From contig NW_019775500.1 in the NCBI RefSeq assembly GCF_001039355.2, positions 109,559-173,558 of the forward strand: DNA of 64,000 nucleotides, read 5' to 3'. Below, piece after piece: positions 23,543 through 37,438 of this stretch. Below the pieces are notes generated by a model. The model saw only the letters and a program-made list of their open reading frames with translations, was not told the origin of the DNA and did no database searches. Position numbers and translations under genes: made by a program. Origin of the DNA: Lingula anatina. Taxonomy: Eukaryota; Brachiopoda; Lingulata; Lingulida; Lingulidae. Each line of letters begins with the position of its first letter. Within the stretch, counting starts at the first letter, position 1.

Positions 23543-24700
23543 CTAACAGTAACCAATGTTGCGCGATAAACGTTACCTCTTGTTGAAGTTATCAAATAAT
23601 TAAAAACACATCCAATGTTCCAAAAGTAATGATTCCGATTGGCAACTGGAAAATTCAACATTATTGGCAGACCGCATAAGTCAAATACGCCGTTTAAAAT
23701 TGGCTAAAAGCTGCTTTCTTTCAGACATTCCGGAGATTCCGCTTACTAATAATATCGTTAACCAAAGACTGATCGTTTCCAACTTAATGAATTTAAATTC
23801 ATAAGGATAGCAGAACGCCGATTTACGCTGAGATCTTTGAAATGCAATCTTAATGAAAAAAGCTCGACTGTAGCGATAGCTGTAACGTCAGTCCAGATGC
23901 CTCTTGGGATACAATGACACATTATTATATGGGTCGATTTGAATCGCAGCGTATTGGCAAAACCAAGGCTGGGTTACTAGAGGTAAAAATTAGTAATGGA
24001 TTTTCAATATGGTCGTTTAGGACGACAAAGGTCAGCTTCTCATTTCACTACCGCAGAGCAACAAAATGGTGACTATCAGACACTCATTATGAACATGGAA
24101 AACAAGTCAACTTAATATTCCATCGGCATATATCAAAACAATAAAACAGAAGCTCTGTTGAGCTTTTGGGTGGAAGTATTGGACTATGCAAACATACAGA
24201 TAAGGTGAAAGGTATTTTAGAAGTGTCTTTTGATAAGTAGGCAATTAGGTACGATAAGAGGCGGTGAATATCAAGAAAAATATTTAAAATCAGCAACATA
24301 ACAAGTACGTTCAGTTTGTTTGCATAGGGAGACCGAGGCTAGTTGAACCCCAGGATAAGTTGGTGTCTTGTTAATTTATTGAAAATTACCTACAAGATAA
24401 ATTGATCACATAAAGTGATAATATCCGACAATGCCAGGAAAACGTTGGTCGGAAAAAAGGTTTGTGCCAGCTTTCCCCAACTCTTGGGCCAACTATCCCA
24501 ACGGGGTAAGTATGCCCACCTGACATCAGGTGTGTTTTTCGTCAAAGTGTGAGCCATGTGGCATTGCATTTGCAAAACATTGGCGCTGCATCTGCAGCCA
24601 AATACTTGTCGCTCGTTTTAAAACCGGTTTTGTTGTCCAACTCATTCTCATTATGTCTAAATGGGCAAACTAGCCCAGGTGTAACGACACCGAGTGCCCG

Positions 24701-24852
24701 TGTAACAGAAAGACGCCCTCCATTATGATTTAGTTATAGTGATAATGGTTCGCCTGACGTAGTGGTTCAAAATCTAGGGCGAGGCTTACCGGTACAAATC
24801 AAAGGGAAGCGGGCTCTCTATCATGGGCGGGACTCTGTCACGTTACACCGGG
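24701..24852 (+). repeat. Dispersed repeat, copy 1 (inverted relative to 29759-29924)
   Basis: The segment from TGTAACAGAAAG to CTCTGTCACGTTACACCGG matches the reverse complement of 29759-29924 over its length, including the GAGGCTTACC.GTACAAAT and GGGAAGCG motifs. It is a diverged, non-coding family. Confidence 0.8.
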
Positions 24853-27800
24853 CTCCCCGCTTTATGCACGTGGCATAATGGAAATCGTTTTGTGCAATTT
24901 TTCTAATCCATCCGCCGTGACGGTTACATTCATATGTGGATTGGTCTGCTAACGAAGTAATAAATACTTTACATCGAATAAATACCGTGTCGACGAAACT
25001 TATTTGACCTATTTATTTCACAGTGCACGACTTCGAATGGTCGACACAACCCAGTGTTTCGATTATATATTTAAACCAAAAAACATGCTTCCCCACATCA
25101 TTGTAATAAACCGCGCTTTCCTTTGGTTCAAAAAGCTTCAGTGTATTTCAAATTATCCAAGGATCTGTGTATTGCTGAGAGTATTTCAACAGTCCGATGA
25201 CGGTCCTTGGGCTTCGACGTGGTCAGCCCATCGCCAAGCCACATTGCCCACATCAACAATCGGCAATAGTTAAAACAAAATCACTGTAACCAGGCACTCG
25301 TCTTATGAAATATGATTACTCAGCATTTACAGTTTGGTTATCCTAGCTCTCTTGATCTGCAATATCTGCCATATGGCGTGAGTAGTTTCTTTTAACTTTT
25401 TATTTTTTATTTTATTTTATTAATTTTTTTTTTTTTTGGGGGGGGGGACAAAAACGCCTTCTTCGGTTTCCAGTTCATCACCTCCAAGTGCAAAGGCCTT
25501 AACCCTTTGTGTAGCTACAGTAAAGAACTGCAGAACCATATCTGTACATTTTCTTTAAAATCATCGTTTTGGTTTTATCTGCAACTTTTTGATATAAGGC
25601 TTTTCTTCAATTGTTTTCGGGGAAATAATAATAATAATTAATTATAAATAAATAAAATAAAGAAATCGTTTTTTGTAGTCTTTATCTTTTAAACTGGACA
25701 AAGGTATCGCTCCTTGCATCACTACAATCCACGCCATATATGTTGTTAAGACTGTTCAATTTTCCCTTATTTATTCCATGCTTGGACGAATTAAACTTTT
25801 TATTTGTCCAAGTTCCAAGTCGTGCGTTTACGACAGTGCTACAATGTCATTCAAGAATTAACAGCGTCAGAATAATATATATCCTTCTACATTTTAATGT
25901 CTTTAACAAATGATAAAATAAATAAATGAAAACGATCGAATAAAATAAAAATATCTATCAGTAAATGAAAAGACTCGATACAATGCAAGTTTTTCTCTCC
26001 AGCCACTCATCTAGCTTCTCATTAGGTGCCGTTTCCTCTAAACCACAGGCATGATTCTCAGGCAAAATAGCCACTACTGCAAAGTTACTGATGTAGAACT
26101 ATGGATAAATTATGTTCATGACACCAATGTGAACAACGGTAAGAGAAAAGGTTGATATTGTAAATTTTGCCTGTAGGCATGGCATTTTTATGAAAAGTAG
26201 TAAATGTATCTTCTATCCGTATATGCAATATAACTATTATTAGTAGGGTAGATAAATTATATCATGTAGGCTATATTTTTTATGATAACAAGGCTAAATA
26301 ATTTCTGTAAACTACTTTTCATCAATGCTTGTAATCAGTATAATAGGTTATGGGCAAAGTAATCTACCCACTCTTTTCTATTGTGTTCTTCTGTAAGAAG
26401 TCTGACGTCAATGACACCCTTAACTCTTATTTCGATTCTGCGCGCTCAGTTGTGAGGATTGCCGCCATTTTAACACGGGAGAACTTGACCGCTGGTGCTC
26501 GCATACGACTTACATTATACGTGTAAGTTGTAATAGAAATATTGCTGAACTTCCACCGAGTTCCAAGGTCAAAGTAAAAATTCTATGCACTTTCGGTACG
26601 ATAACCAATTACACTTACGAGAAATGCTGTTTTTCTAGTAGATGTCCATTCCGGAGAGCATCTAATGGTACGACGTCACTCAAAACTCCAGACAGTACGC
26701 ACGCGCAAATTACCCGTATGCCATATGTTATCAAAACGACCAATCATAGCGAGTTCTATTTATACCCCTCTGAGGTCAAGGCCTTTAAATGAGTGCTAGC
26801 CTGAACGTCGTCTTTTCTTTGTAGCTGTTTATCAGAACTGGCGAATTAAGTTGGCATTGATTTGAATGTATCTTGCATTGAATGTGAAACGCGAAAACAC
26901 TTTAATTTACCAGAGGCCGCAATTTTGTAACGCGTGGTTGTATCAAGATAGGCTATGTGTAATGGCGGATGTTTGTTATGTCACTGTGAATACAAAGACA
27001 AAGCTAGGCTCAGAGTTTATGCGCAGTGTACACACAATCAGGTATTACGCAATCAACAAAGGTAGGCCTACCGGCACCCATAGTGAATGGATTTTTAGCT
27101 CGCTGTTAAGAGGCTGAAGAGGCAACTAAAAACCTTAGGCCTACCTTCATGTATAGGCCAATGCGGTTAAAGCTACTTGTGCGGTAGCCTGTGCCCAAGT
27201 GGACGTTTCCGATGGTGGCCAGCGAGTGGATAATTATTAGTGATTTTAAATGAACTGCTCTTATAGCCTACTCTCTGCCTGTTGCAGTCTACATCTTTTG
27301 GGCAGTTAATATTCAGAGTGCTGAAAACGCAATCGATGTGTTAATAATTTTAATTCGCTCGAGTAAAGAACGCTTATCGCACATCGGGCTATAAATGTAC
27401 AGCCTGGTAAGGTCATTGTAATGTACGTAGGCCTATTCGATATACACGGACAAAAATACGTGTTGTATATTTGTTGTATGAGAGCCTCTCATACAATTTA
27501 TGCTTTGATTTTATGATTTGAAATATCACCTTAAACCTATGTAGCTTGGTCTTGATATGGACTTACTACCACTTCAGAATGTTGTTACGTATCTACATTA
27601 TTTATTTTTATTTACTTTTTAAGTTTATTGAAATGCTGACAGTAAAGAAAGATTGTTGTGTTTTCAAAGTTTAACCATTGTATGTTTCGATCATTAAGTT
27701 AAAATGTATGTCAGACAGCAGCGTTTCAGCGCTGTTCAATACAGGCATTTAAAGGGCCCTATTCAAATTTATAGATTCTTGGATTAATTTTTTTTTCTAG

Positions 27801-28179
27801 AAAACAGGAGTAAATGGACTCGCACTGCATCGCGCTCTGGTAATGTAGTATACGCATAATTATCGTTCACTTTCACTCGTAAAACTGAAGTTTGAACATG
27901 GCATTTATTTTTATTCACTCCAATTACTCGGTATCATGTGGGATGTGGAAATATCATGCTTAAATAGTTATCCACTAATTTTGTCAGACAAATTTGGCAA
28001 ACATTTTTATTTCTAGAATAAAACACACATAAGCCTTACATGGAAAGAGCTAAACAAAGCAAATAAGGTCGCATAATAAGCAAGATGATTATCAGTTTTT
28101 AAATGTAATAGGGCTCCATAATTTATAGAATAAAGCAGCAAATAGTATTTAATGTCTGGAAGTAAACCAATTCACTTAT

Positions 28180-28292
28180 CAGGAGCGGATTCAGAGATAT
28201 TTTTTGAGTCTTCCAAATTGTCTTTGTTGTTCCGTAAACCTAAAAATCTGACCGTCTTCCGGAAGACTCAGAAGACGCCCTAAATCCGCCTG
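28180..28292. mobile_element. Short MITE of the CAGGGGCGGAT family
   Basis: It starts CAGGAGCGGATTCAG and ends CTAAATCCGCCTG, near-perfect inverted ends. The interior shares GTCTTCCAAATT.TCTTTGTTG and a GAAGACtCAGAAGACG stretch with the copy at 55790-55957, so these two belong to one subfamily. Confidence 0.85.
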
Positions 28293-28913
28293 TGACTAAT
28301 GTTGTCTGCAACCGACACGTGGTAGCAATATGCTCATCTTTCAAATAAACAACCACTAGATTATTAAATAATTTCTTATCGCAAAATCTCACTTTTCTCT
28401 CACACACCCCATCAATTCTAGTTTGAGCGAATACAGGTAATTGTTACTCTAAGTTGGTAGGGGGCATGCTTGACCAGGAATTACCATAATATTTTTCCAT
28501 TTTGGAGATGGTGAAATCCGGGGTATATCAGAACATTTTGAACATACTTTTTAGATCTCAATGGAATTTTTTTCGTTATGGGGTCGTCAGTCTCACTCGG
28601 AGCGTACAGAACTAAATAAGGGGGCATTCTAGGGGGTCTGGTGCTCGTGGACCTCGATGCTAGAGACCCAGTTCCACTTAGATCTTTGAATGTTTTTCAG
28701 TATATTTGATCACGGGGATGGAAATACCAAAGGGTTTACATGAACTGGATGCGCTGCACCTGCCCCCCCCCCCCCGTACACCTTAAAAAAGAAAGATAAA
28801 TTTAAAAAAAAGAAAAAAGAAACTGTTATGGGATTGTTCAAGCATCGCCATTGAGTCCTCACTCTCTGCGAATAAGCAGTGACGAGAAAAAAAGTAAAAA
28901 AAAAAAAAAAGAC

Positions 28914-31900
28914 TCAGTAGTTGAAGACATTCTCAGTTTCCCCGTCTTTATCCTTGTTTAACTTCTTGACGGCGTCGCTGATGATGCAGAGATCTCCCTT
29001 GAGCTCGTTGACTACAATGGCTATTTGACGGGCACTGTCCAGGACGTCCACGCTCTGTGTGTAAGGGTTATACCTCACCGCAAACGGACGCTTGATGGTC
29101 ATCGCGAACTGTCTGAAAGGGTGAAAAAATCAAATCATATGTATTCTGCTTTCCTGGCACCTATATTTCGATGGCGGTGGTTAATTTCATCTGTAATCTT
29201 TTACCATTTGACATTTGTAATAAGTCCAACGAGTTTAGATCAATACTGAACTTCTCTTTATCATGAATTCAAAAGAATTTGGATTATGCATATGATTGCT
29301 TGAAAAATATGGAATTTCCAGAAGTTCTGGGAACAATTTTTTTGTTTTTTTTTCACTCATTTGTCTCGCTTTTAAAATTGCAACTATTAGTTTTAGAAAA
29401 ACGATTCACAGCACTAATAATATTGTTTTTATTCAATGAAATTTGCGTTAATTTTATAATATCCCATGTATTACATGTATTACAATGAAATGTCCATTAT
29501 TAAGCCATTTGCGGTTACGTTATAACTTAATTTGCGCAGGGATAACTTTATGCAAGTTACACTATTACGTCATTTGGACATGGTTTATGCTGGTTACATT
29601 TTAATGGCTGTAACTTTTGATTTAAAGTGACAGGCAGCTTGCGCGTAACAACCAATCATTCCTCTTTGAAATAACGTCTACGACAAGGCACCCTTTGTAG
29701 AATTAAACATATTTCATACAGACTTGTAGTTAATGCGTTTATTCACCTCCTGGTCTGGTTCCGGTGCAACGTGACAGAGAGTCCCCCATGACAGAGAGTT
29801 CGCTTCCCATTCATTTGTACAGGTAAGCCTCACCCTTGATTTTGAGCCACTTAGGCCAGGCTAACCCTAACCATTATAATTATAACTGGACTTTCTGTTA
29901 CAAAGGGCGGACTTTCTGTTACATGGACCCTCAGTTTCGTTACAATGGATTTATGACTTACTCCAAACAAATTTTTTACCTCATTTTCTCCTTAGCGTCC
30001 TCAAAGCTATCAGTGTAGAAGTATCCGTCCTGGTAGGTGGTGATCAGGCACTCCTGTTCAATTGCGTTGATTGGATCAAACTTTCTTATTTTCTCTGACA
30101 TCTGCAAGGCGTGCTAAAATTCACACAATTTCCATTATCCATTTACTGAAGGTCAATTTATTAAATATTATTCTCGAAATGAAAAAAATAGATATTAGTT
30201 TCTTTTGTTTAAGTTTAAGTTGTGCGTATAAATATGATGAAAATAAATAAAAGCTATGACCTTGATATAAAATGCACATTTTCATTGCTATTTAATGTAT
30301 AATTGTTTGAAATAAAAACACTACCTTAAGTTCCCCAATGGAGGAGAGCAGCCCTGCCCCGTATGCCCTCAGTTCGCCATCTTGCCTGCACACCCCGAAC
30401 TCAATGGTGAAGAAGTAACACTGCAAAAGGGGAAAATGTTTATACATAGATATACAAAAACAGTTAGCACTTTGCGTTAAATATGTTTACCTTGCTTCAC
30501 AAACGCTTGATAACATTTGGATTAAGAACAAGAAAAGACAATATTGAGTAAATGCACAGCCAGGGGATAATTACCGAGGCTAATTTCTGCACCTCTTCAT
30601 CTGAGGCCCCGAGGGACGCTAAGCCGATTTCCTGGGAAAACTGCGCGAAGCTAGGGTCCGCCAACAGTGGCATATGGCCTAAAATTTCATGACAGCAGTC
30701 CCTACAATGGACAACCAAGTGTAAGAATGTAATTCCATCACTTGTCTTATCGTCAGACTTATCCGACTGTTCACATTATCTGTAGTGGGCGGCTTGACGG
30801 CTTAATCAGGAAAAAGGTAGATTCTTATGACAAAAGATTTTTTTTAAATTAGTGTGATCTCATGATCATTATTGAAACTGTGAATACGATGCTTAGTATT
30901 CTGTAGCTGTAATATTTTATCTCTCGTTTTCTCCAGGCTGTTCACCAAATAAAGTGGCACTCTCGTTCCCACTAGATAGTAAATAATTTTAAAAATTGGC
31001 ATTGGGCTTTGAGGGAGAATTTCCGCAACCTTCATTTTCATGATTCTAATTGCAGGAATTATCCTGTGTAATTTTTCATATACTGATTTATTGTTACATC
31101 AGTCTGGACTTGCCTGTAGAAGTACGAAATAGAGAAAAAATCTTACTGTGTATGAAATTTCAACACCATTTCCAACCCCTTAGTACTGGTATATCAACAC
31201 ATTTATGCTTTGTTTTCCGATATTTCTTTCCATTTTCACATGTCTGCTAAACGTGATACTCACGGTTCCGGTGTGTAGAGAGGGTCCGAGCTGTGACGTA
31301 CATACTGCGTACAGTGGAAAACTCTGAAAGCGAGGCCAGCCAGAAAATCACGTGATGACAAGTAGCCAGCCACAGGGCGCAGCTGGAATCCTGTGCGTTC
31401 TAAAAAGCAAAAAGAAAAGGCGATTACTTATTTCAGTAATACTGCAGATTAGATATATTCAACTTGACTTACATGGACCGTTGTTCTCTTGCTTTTAAAA
31501 TAATGCAACCAGGGTGAACAGATTTGGTTAATTATGTTTGAACTTGGCTGTCGCAAAAAAACTTATAGAAACATGCGGTTTGACCAAACTCTTAATGGGT
31601 TTTTTATATGCTTTTATTTCGTCCATATCCATAGCTCGGAGGCTTAGTTTTGTATTGATGTACTGTAAATTACCTTTCAAAAATCTAGAAATGTCTTCCA
31701 ATTGAGGGATATTGTCCACCCTGAAATGTCACAGAAACATAATTTTTGCTTTTCTTCACATTTCATATGCGAAAAAGGTCATACACGAATTCCTGTCTTA
31801 ACTTGCCACTGCAAAAAGAAACGATGTTTGTACTCGTAGCATGATTATTTCAACATGATCTAACTTAGAGGACAAACATTTATCAAAGCAGTTTGATAAT

Positions 31901-34900
31901 AATATATATTTCATTATTTTACCTGTAGTTACAGTAGTGGATTAAGAGTGGAAGATTGGCCAAATGCTCTCTGCACGCGTGAGTTGGATAAAGGTTAGTA
32001 AGCTCGGTGAATACGGTGCCCCTGCAAAGGTAAAGTTATTTCAAATAAGATATTTTGTTTTCAAAATGCTGGTCGGTGATAAAAAGGCGTTAGACGGGGA
32101 GTTAAAAGTAGGCTGTTCCAGTATTACTTTGAGGCTAAATTTCTAAACGTTGATACAGAATAATTAATCAAACTGATTTCTTTCAGTAACACGTGCACTG
32201 AAAGCAGATTTGATACTGTAATTTTTTTAAAAGTTAAAATGATAAAGGCGTAAAGTGACCACAGACTTGACATTTTTTGACATCTTTATTTAATGCTTTT
32301 CTTTGCGACATGATAAAATAATATTCTATCCCTATCAATTACATGTAAAAGACGAGGGGGGATGACCTGCATGCAGTTTAACTAATTGAAAGCTAATCAG
32401 CTGTTTTATGTACAGGCTTTTTAGCTCAAAAAAGCACCCTATTTTGGTGTGCAATAATAATATTAATAATAAAAAAATGCGTGTTGTTTTCATGTTATGC
32501 TTGTGTATCCCAGCAACGACTGAATGTACCGCTTTATTGTACACCAGTGTTCTAACCAAAATAATGCCACAGTCATGTTCCTTTGCAGAACAAAGATCTA
32601 AAACAGGATGGCATGAAGTCTCGTGCCTCAGATTTTATTCCTACCTATTAATCAAACTTGTATCTTTATTTATTTATTATTTTTTTGCGTAATTTTGCGT
32701 TGGAATTTTGCCGCTGTTCCTGCCGGATGCCTCACTGATGGAATCAAACTATCAGTGTCCCTAACATCTGGTTAGATGTTAACGCATGCATAAGGAGGTT
32801 TTCCTTTTTACATATGTAGCGTGATGTATTGATTGAAGAAAATAACAGAGAAATAATAGACATGAAGTTTAAGGCACATCATCAAAACGGATTTTGATCA
32901 TGCATTTTAATTTCCCTCTTAATGCCTATGCCTTCGCGATATCCATTTATTCAAAAAAGTGTGAATAAATGCGTTTTCTGTATCGTTCTTTAAATTTTAG
33001 AGTTCTCCAGATTTGAAGTATTCTTTCTTCCCTTTTTTTCTAATTTTAAACATTTGAAGCTGATACACAACAATAGCTTTTTTGTTCTGAATGCCAAGTC
33101 TGCAGATAGATGAAAGGTTTTCTGAGGCCCATATTTCACACAGACTACGAATCCCACGAATCGCCAGGAATTGACAAATTTCAGGATTCGTGAGATTTTG
33201 CCAATTTTGTGGTCTAATTTGACACGCTCTACGATTCAGTTACGATACAGGTGCGATAGTGTAACGAATATTCGTGGGATTCGGCTGGAATCGCACGAAT
33301 ATTGTCCAGAAATTCACTACGATTTTTTTGGAATCGGGAATTCGTAGCCAAAACTTTGAACAGCTCGAAAATTTTGCCACGAATTCCTGATTGATCAAGA
33401 ATTGCAAGAACTGACTACGATTATATACGAATCTGTTAAGAACTTCACGAATTGATTACGATTCAACCACGAATCCTGAAATTTTCAATTCCTGGCGATT
33501 CGTGGGATTCGTGGTCTGTGTGAAATAGGGGTATCAAAGTTTTTGCCACCAATTCCTGTTGGTCAAGAAGTGCAAGAACTGACTACGAATATATACGAAT
33601 CTGTTAAGAACTTCACGAACTGATTACGATTCAACCACGAATCGTGAAATTTGCCAATTCATGGCCATTCGTGGGATTCGTGGTCTGTGTGAAATAGGGG
33701 CATAATGATGCACAGTGTATTCCATCAACTTTGAAGAAAATGGACTACAGTAAATCCTTCTTCCTTTTAAAAAAATTAATACATTCTACTTGACAGTTAC
33801 AGTCTATTTCTTTCTTGGTTCATACCATGTTTTAATTTCTTCCTCCGTGTATTGAACCCTCGGTATGAGATCTCCGCTGTAATGAAAACGACAGCTTCTT
33901 AGCGTCACATTTGCCCTCAAACAAAGATCAATTAAATACAGATAAATATGAATTCATTCAAGGATAAACATATCTAACTCGGATGATGGAACAGTTTGAG
34001 GGTTCTTAGTCTAAATCTGCTCGACGCGCCTGTTTTATGGGATCGATACTGCGGGATATTAACTTTCTGTCCTCAATTATAGAAGTATTAAGGAACATTT
34101 GTTCCGACCGTTTCAGGGCACATCTAATGGCCTTGCTTATAAATACCGAGATGTAATTGACAAACACAATCGTTAATTTCCTGTCTGTGAGAAAACATTA
34201 CTTGGAAAACAGTTTTCTTATTTTCCATTCAGTTTAACACACTGATGGGACTGAAGCCAACACTGACGCGATACTTTTAAGTTCTACGGGATATCACTCT
34301 TACTGTTTGAAGTTTCTCGCCAGATCTGCCAAGTACTTGCGTCTTTCTCTGTACACGTTGTCTCTGAAACCCTGGCAAGGAAAATTTAACCAGAGTTTTA
34401 GCCTTTGTTTGATGTTACTTCAAATTATTTTCTATTTATATATAACGAACGTATTAAATAAATAGTCCAGGTCCTTTCCTGTTGCCATCAATTGTCACTT
34501 TTTGTTTAAATCTTGCCATTAAGGTAGAAAAAGTTTAGATGAACGCAGCAGTCTGGTTTACCTTTCAACGAAAAGTAAATGTGTTATGACATTTAATAGT
34601 GACGGATGGATGCTTACCGGATGATCAGCATCTAATTCTGTGCCATACATCAACACTCTGTTGGCAGTTTTATCAAGTTCTGAGATTTTTCTAGGAAACC
34701 AGGGGACCATCGTCACTATGTAAAAAAAGTAATAAGTGAAGGAAAGCTTTATATTACACATGTTTTAAACTCATTTATTTCGATAAGATTTACTACTGTA
34801 TAGCTCAAAGATGAGAGCAGAATGTAGGTTGAGCCAAAACATAATTGAAAACTCTCTAGATACATGTAGGCTACTTTATTTTTGCTTGGCTCTGCACTGG

Positions 34901-37438
34901 AGAGCGTTTATGAAGACATACTGCGAGAGAGATGCTCACCTTCCTTGCCGTTTTTGTCAACAGGAGTGGATGGCGGCAACTCCTTGTCGGCGTGGAACGC
35001 TATCATGGACACCTCGTTCTCCAGACTGGACACAACGCTCGACAAGGTGGGGTTGTCACTCTCGATGTCCACGTAGATCTCGTATTCAGCATCCGCTTTG
35101 CGGGATTTACGTGATTCGATGTGTACGACGTTTACGCCGTACTCCTGAATTGGACACATAACCTTATATATCTATAGTACTATATTGGCATTGTCAGTTT
35201 GTTATGTTAATTCGTATTTGTATTGCTTTGTACTTCCTACCTCGTCACCACGCCGAAAGGTTGTTTAACTTTCAGAATTTATTTTCAAAAAACTTCAGCA
35301 AGTAAAAGGTTGTATGGCAAGTAAAACATATATGGCTTATATCTTATGTCTTAAAATCATTATTGTGGAAGCAGTCACAGAATCCAAAGAAATTAACTTT
35401 ACATGCTTCAGTCAGTAGCTACTGATACTGATCCATTGCTAATTTCCAATGGTATTTGAAGCAATTTCGTATGTAAACCTCCCAGAGTTCATTTTTGGAC
35501 ATTTTTGGACAGTTGCTCTACGGTTAACATATAAAATTAAATAGTAAGACAAAACTTACTACCTGAAACACGTTCAGGGCTTTGGCCAGCCCGCCAACAT
35601 GGTTGTTCAGACAAAACACCAAAGAATTCGTCTCCGCCAGCAATGCATCCTTTTGTTCCTCTTTCAAGATCTTCAACTTATGCTGGAAAATAACAAGTTA
35701 AGATACTGTGCACTTGATATGATAAGTTTTTAAATATGGACACGAAGAGTAGACCACTAGTTTATCAAACATTTGGATTTTTGTTGAGGTGCCTGTCATA
35801 ATTAATATCTTAAGGGTAGCATACAGTCAAAGACTTCTATAATATTGGTTTTCCCAAGTTCTGTCATAAAACAAAAAACATTTTTATTAAATTATTCCCA
35901 ATCGTAACAATTATTTTATCAGTATTCGTTGGTACATGCAACGTTTCTATTGTATTTCTGTATTTGTTATTCTGAAAAGAATGGAGTTAATATTATAGGG
36001 CTGATTAGTGTGGACAGAACACATGCTATCTTGACATATACACTGTAGGACTAATGCCTGTTTGGAAATAAATATTAATGAAAAAGAGTAGGTGTCCTTT
36101 GCAACTTGTGGCAAAACAATGAATTTTTAACAACTTCAGTTTTTTTTTTTTTTTTTTTTTTCATGAATTACTGGAATTTTAACTTAGTATCAACAAAGGG
36201 CGAAAATACACCTCCTTAAAATGATGCCACGAGAGAGTATTTTAGAAAGAGGCTCTTCAACCTTAAGAAACCAGTTTGCTAGAAACTTGTAAAGGTCATT
36301 TTGTTATTATTATGTCCAAAGCAAGACAAACACACGCTTTTCAAACTGGTAACATGAAGACCAACATCTTCTCGAGCTTCCTTGAAGGATAATGAAAAAA
36401 CACACAAACTAAGCAACACCTTACGCCTAAAAGATTGAAAATGAATGTCTAGTCCTGGGCAGTTAATTAAAAACATTGTGAGTGCTTGTATATAGTTTAA
36501 TTTGTGAAACGCTTTGACTATCTCAAGCGTCGCACGATGTAGGGGCACCCGTCCCTACATGGCATTGACTGTGCTTATCAGGAAACATGACTTCAATCTT
36601 TCGGTTCTGAAAACAGTCCTTTTTTGCTTGTTTTGACATTTGTTTCAAACTTTTCATTAAATACGTTTCAGATATTGTTTACGGCCATAATGTTATTGGT
36701 CTTTTAATGAAAAGTATAGAAAATACCAGGAAAGTAAAATGAAATAATTTGCCTGTTTTGCTATTCAGCTATAATATCTATATACATATAAATATAACGT
36801 ATATAATAATTAAATGATAGTTTACCTGTATTGACATTCAGCTATAATATCCATATTACATACACATTATTACACAAATTATCTTGTGCTTTAATTTTTA
36901 GCGAAGGAAATAAAATATGGAAAAAGAAATGCATTTATATAACACAAAATAAACATTAACATCTTTCCACAAATTAGATTCGTAACATTTTTATTTTTCA
37001 GGTACGAAAACCTTCCTGGAGAGACCTCACAATGTAAAGATGTAGTTCATAAACTAGTAAAAACAGTTTTCCCAATATTTTAGCCGGATTATCTAAACGC
37101 AAATAAAAAAGAACTATTACGCCTATTCAAGAACCATTGTCATAAATATCTCATAATAATATTTTAAAGATATCCTTTTTGTCATTCTTTAAAGTCACAG
37201 CATGATTTGAAATCGCATGATTTAAAATTGCAGTCAAGTTTCCGCAAAAATTATAAGCTGATTTAAAAAGCCTTTGGTCATTTTTTACAAATCTTATTAC
37301 CTCCAGTTTCAGCAATCCCGGGTTGTGTTCCGCCATCTCAAGGTCTTTCTCGCTGAAGGTGGCCACGCTGGTGCAGCGACGGCGGCCGTATATTTTCCTG
37401 TCCACTGCCGAGCCATTTTTCTTTGGTGATGACGCCAT
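28914..37438 (-). CDS. tph: Tryptophan 5-hydroxylase (complete, 13 exons)
   Basis: This cytosolic enzyme uses Fe(II), tetrahydrobiopterin and O2 to hydroxylate tryptophan, the rate-limiting step to serotonin. Exons, all phase-matched: 37438-37301, 35682-35563, 35144-34940, 34715-34618, 34371-34304, 33876-33826, 32021-31923, 31720-31674, 31399-31264, 30701-30575, 30420-30325, 30113-29980, 29112-28914 (505 residues). Domains: a variable N-terminus with a possible PKA site (RRRCTS); an ACT-type regulatory domain (about 62-145) with HIESRKS, where vertebrate TPH1 is phosphorylated; then the catalytic core. Iron ligands are intact: H325 and H330 in HEILGH and E370 in FFTIEFG, with the same 45-residue spacing as human TPH1. 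TPH rather than PAH or TH is indicated by [37 protein letters not shown] and [16 protein letters not shown]-terminal helix for tetramerisation follows. No defect seen. Confidence 0.97.
29759..29924 (-). repeat. Dispersed repeat, copy 2, in the last intron of tph
   Basis: It is the reverse complement of the family copy at 24701-24852 and lies in the intron between tph exons 12 and 13. GGACTTTCTGTTACA occurs twice at its edge, suggesting a local duplication. Confidence 0.8.
33128..33700. mobile_element. Foldback-type TIR element with its right arm duplicated, in a tph intron
   Basis: The left arm at 33128-33173 (CCCATATTTCACACAGACTA..) is inverted at 33486-33531 (..GGTCTGTGTGAAATAGGGG) over about 45 bp. 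The right arm and roughly 165 bp of interior then repeat at about 33537-33700, ending with the same arm. The interior is made of short ACGAAT/ATTCGT motifs. It lies between tph exons 6 and 7, and no coding sequence is present. Confidence 0.85.
36139..36162. repeat. Poly-T tract in tph intron 1
   Basis: A run of about 22 T in the plus strand, within the intron between tph exons 1 and 2. Confidence 0.9.

Larger units (their letters stand above)
23062..28913. other. Intergenic region without recognisable genes
   Basis: Apart from the repeats listed separately (23208-23542, 24701-24852, 28180-28292) I found no exon with both splice signals and family resemblance. The promoter of the LRIF1-like gene should lie above 23061 and the tph 3' UTR below 28914. 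A cluster of TAGGCCTA palindromes occurs at 27060-27435. A poly-T/G run lies at 25424-25448. Confidence 0.5.

Noticed and set aside
26866-27117. Plus-strand 83-codon frame (MYLALNVKRENT..)
   Set aside because: No family resemblance and no clear splice sites or promoter; likely chance.
34811-35161. Plus-strand frame of 116 codons across tph exon 3
   Set aside because: Antisense shadow of the tph regulatory-domain exon.
28914-37438. Phenylalanine or tyrosine hydroxylase
   Set aside because: PEPDCCHE resembles tyrosine hydroxylase, but [27 protein letters not shown] and [14 protein letters not shown] are tryptophan hydroxylase signatures.
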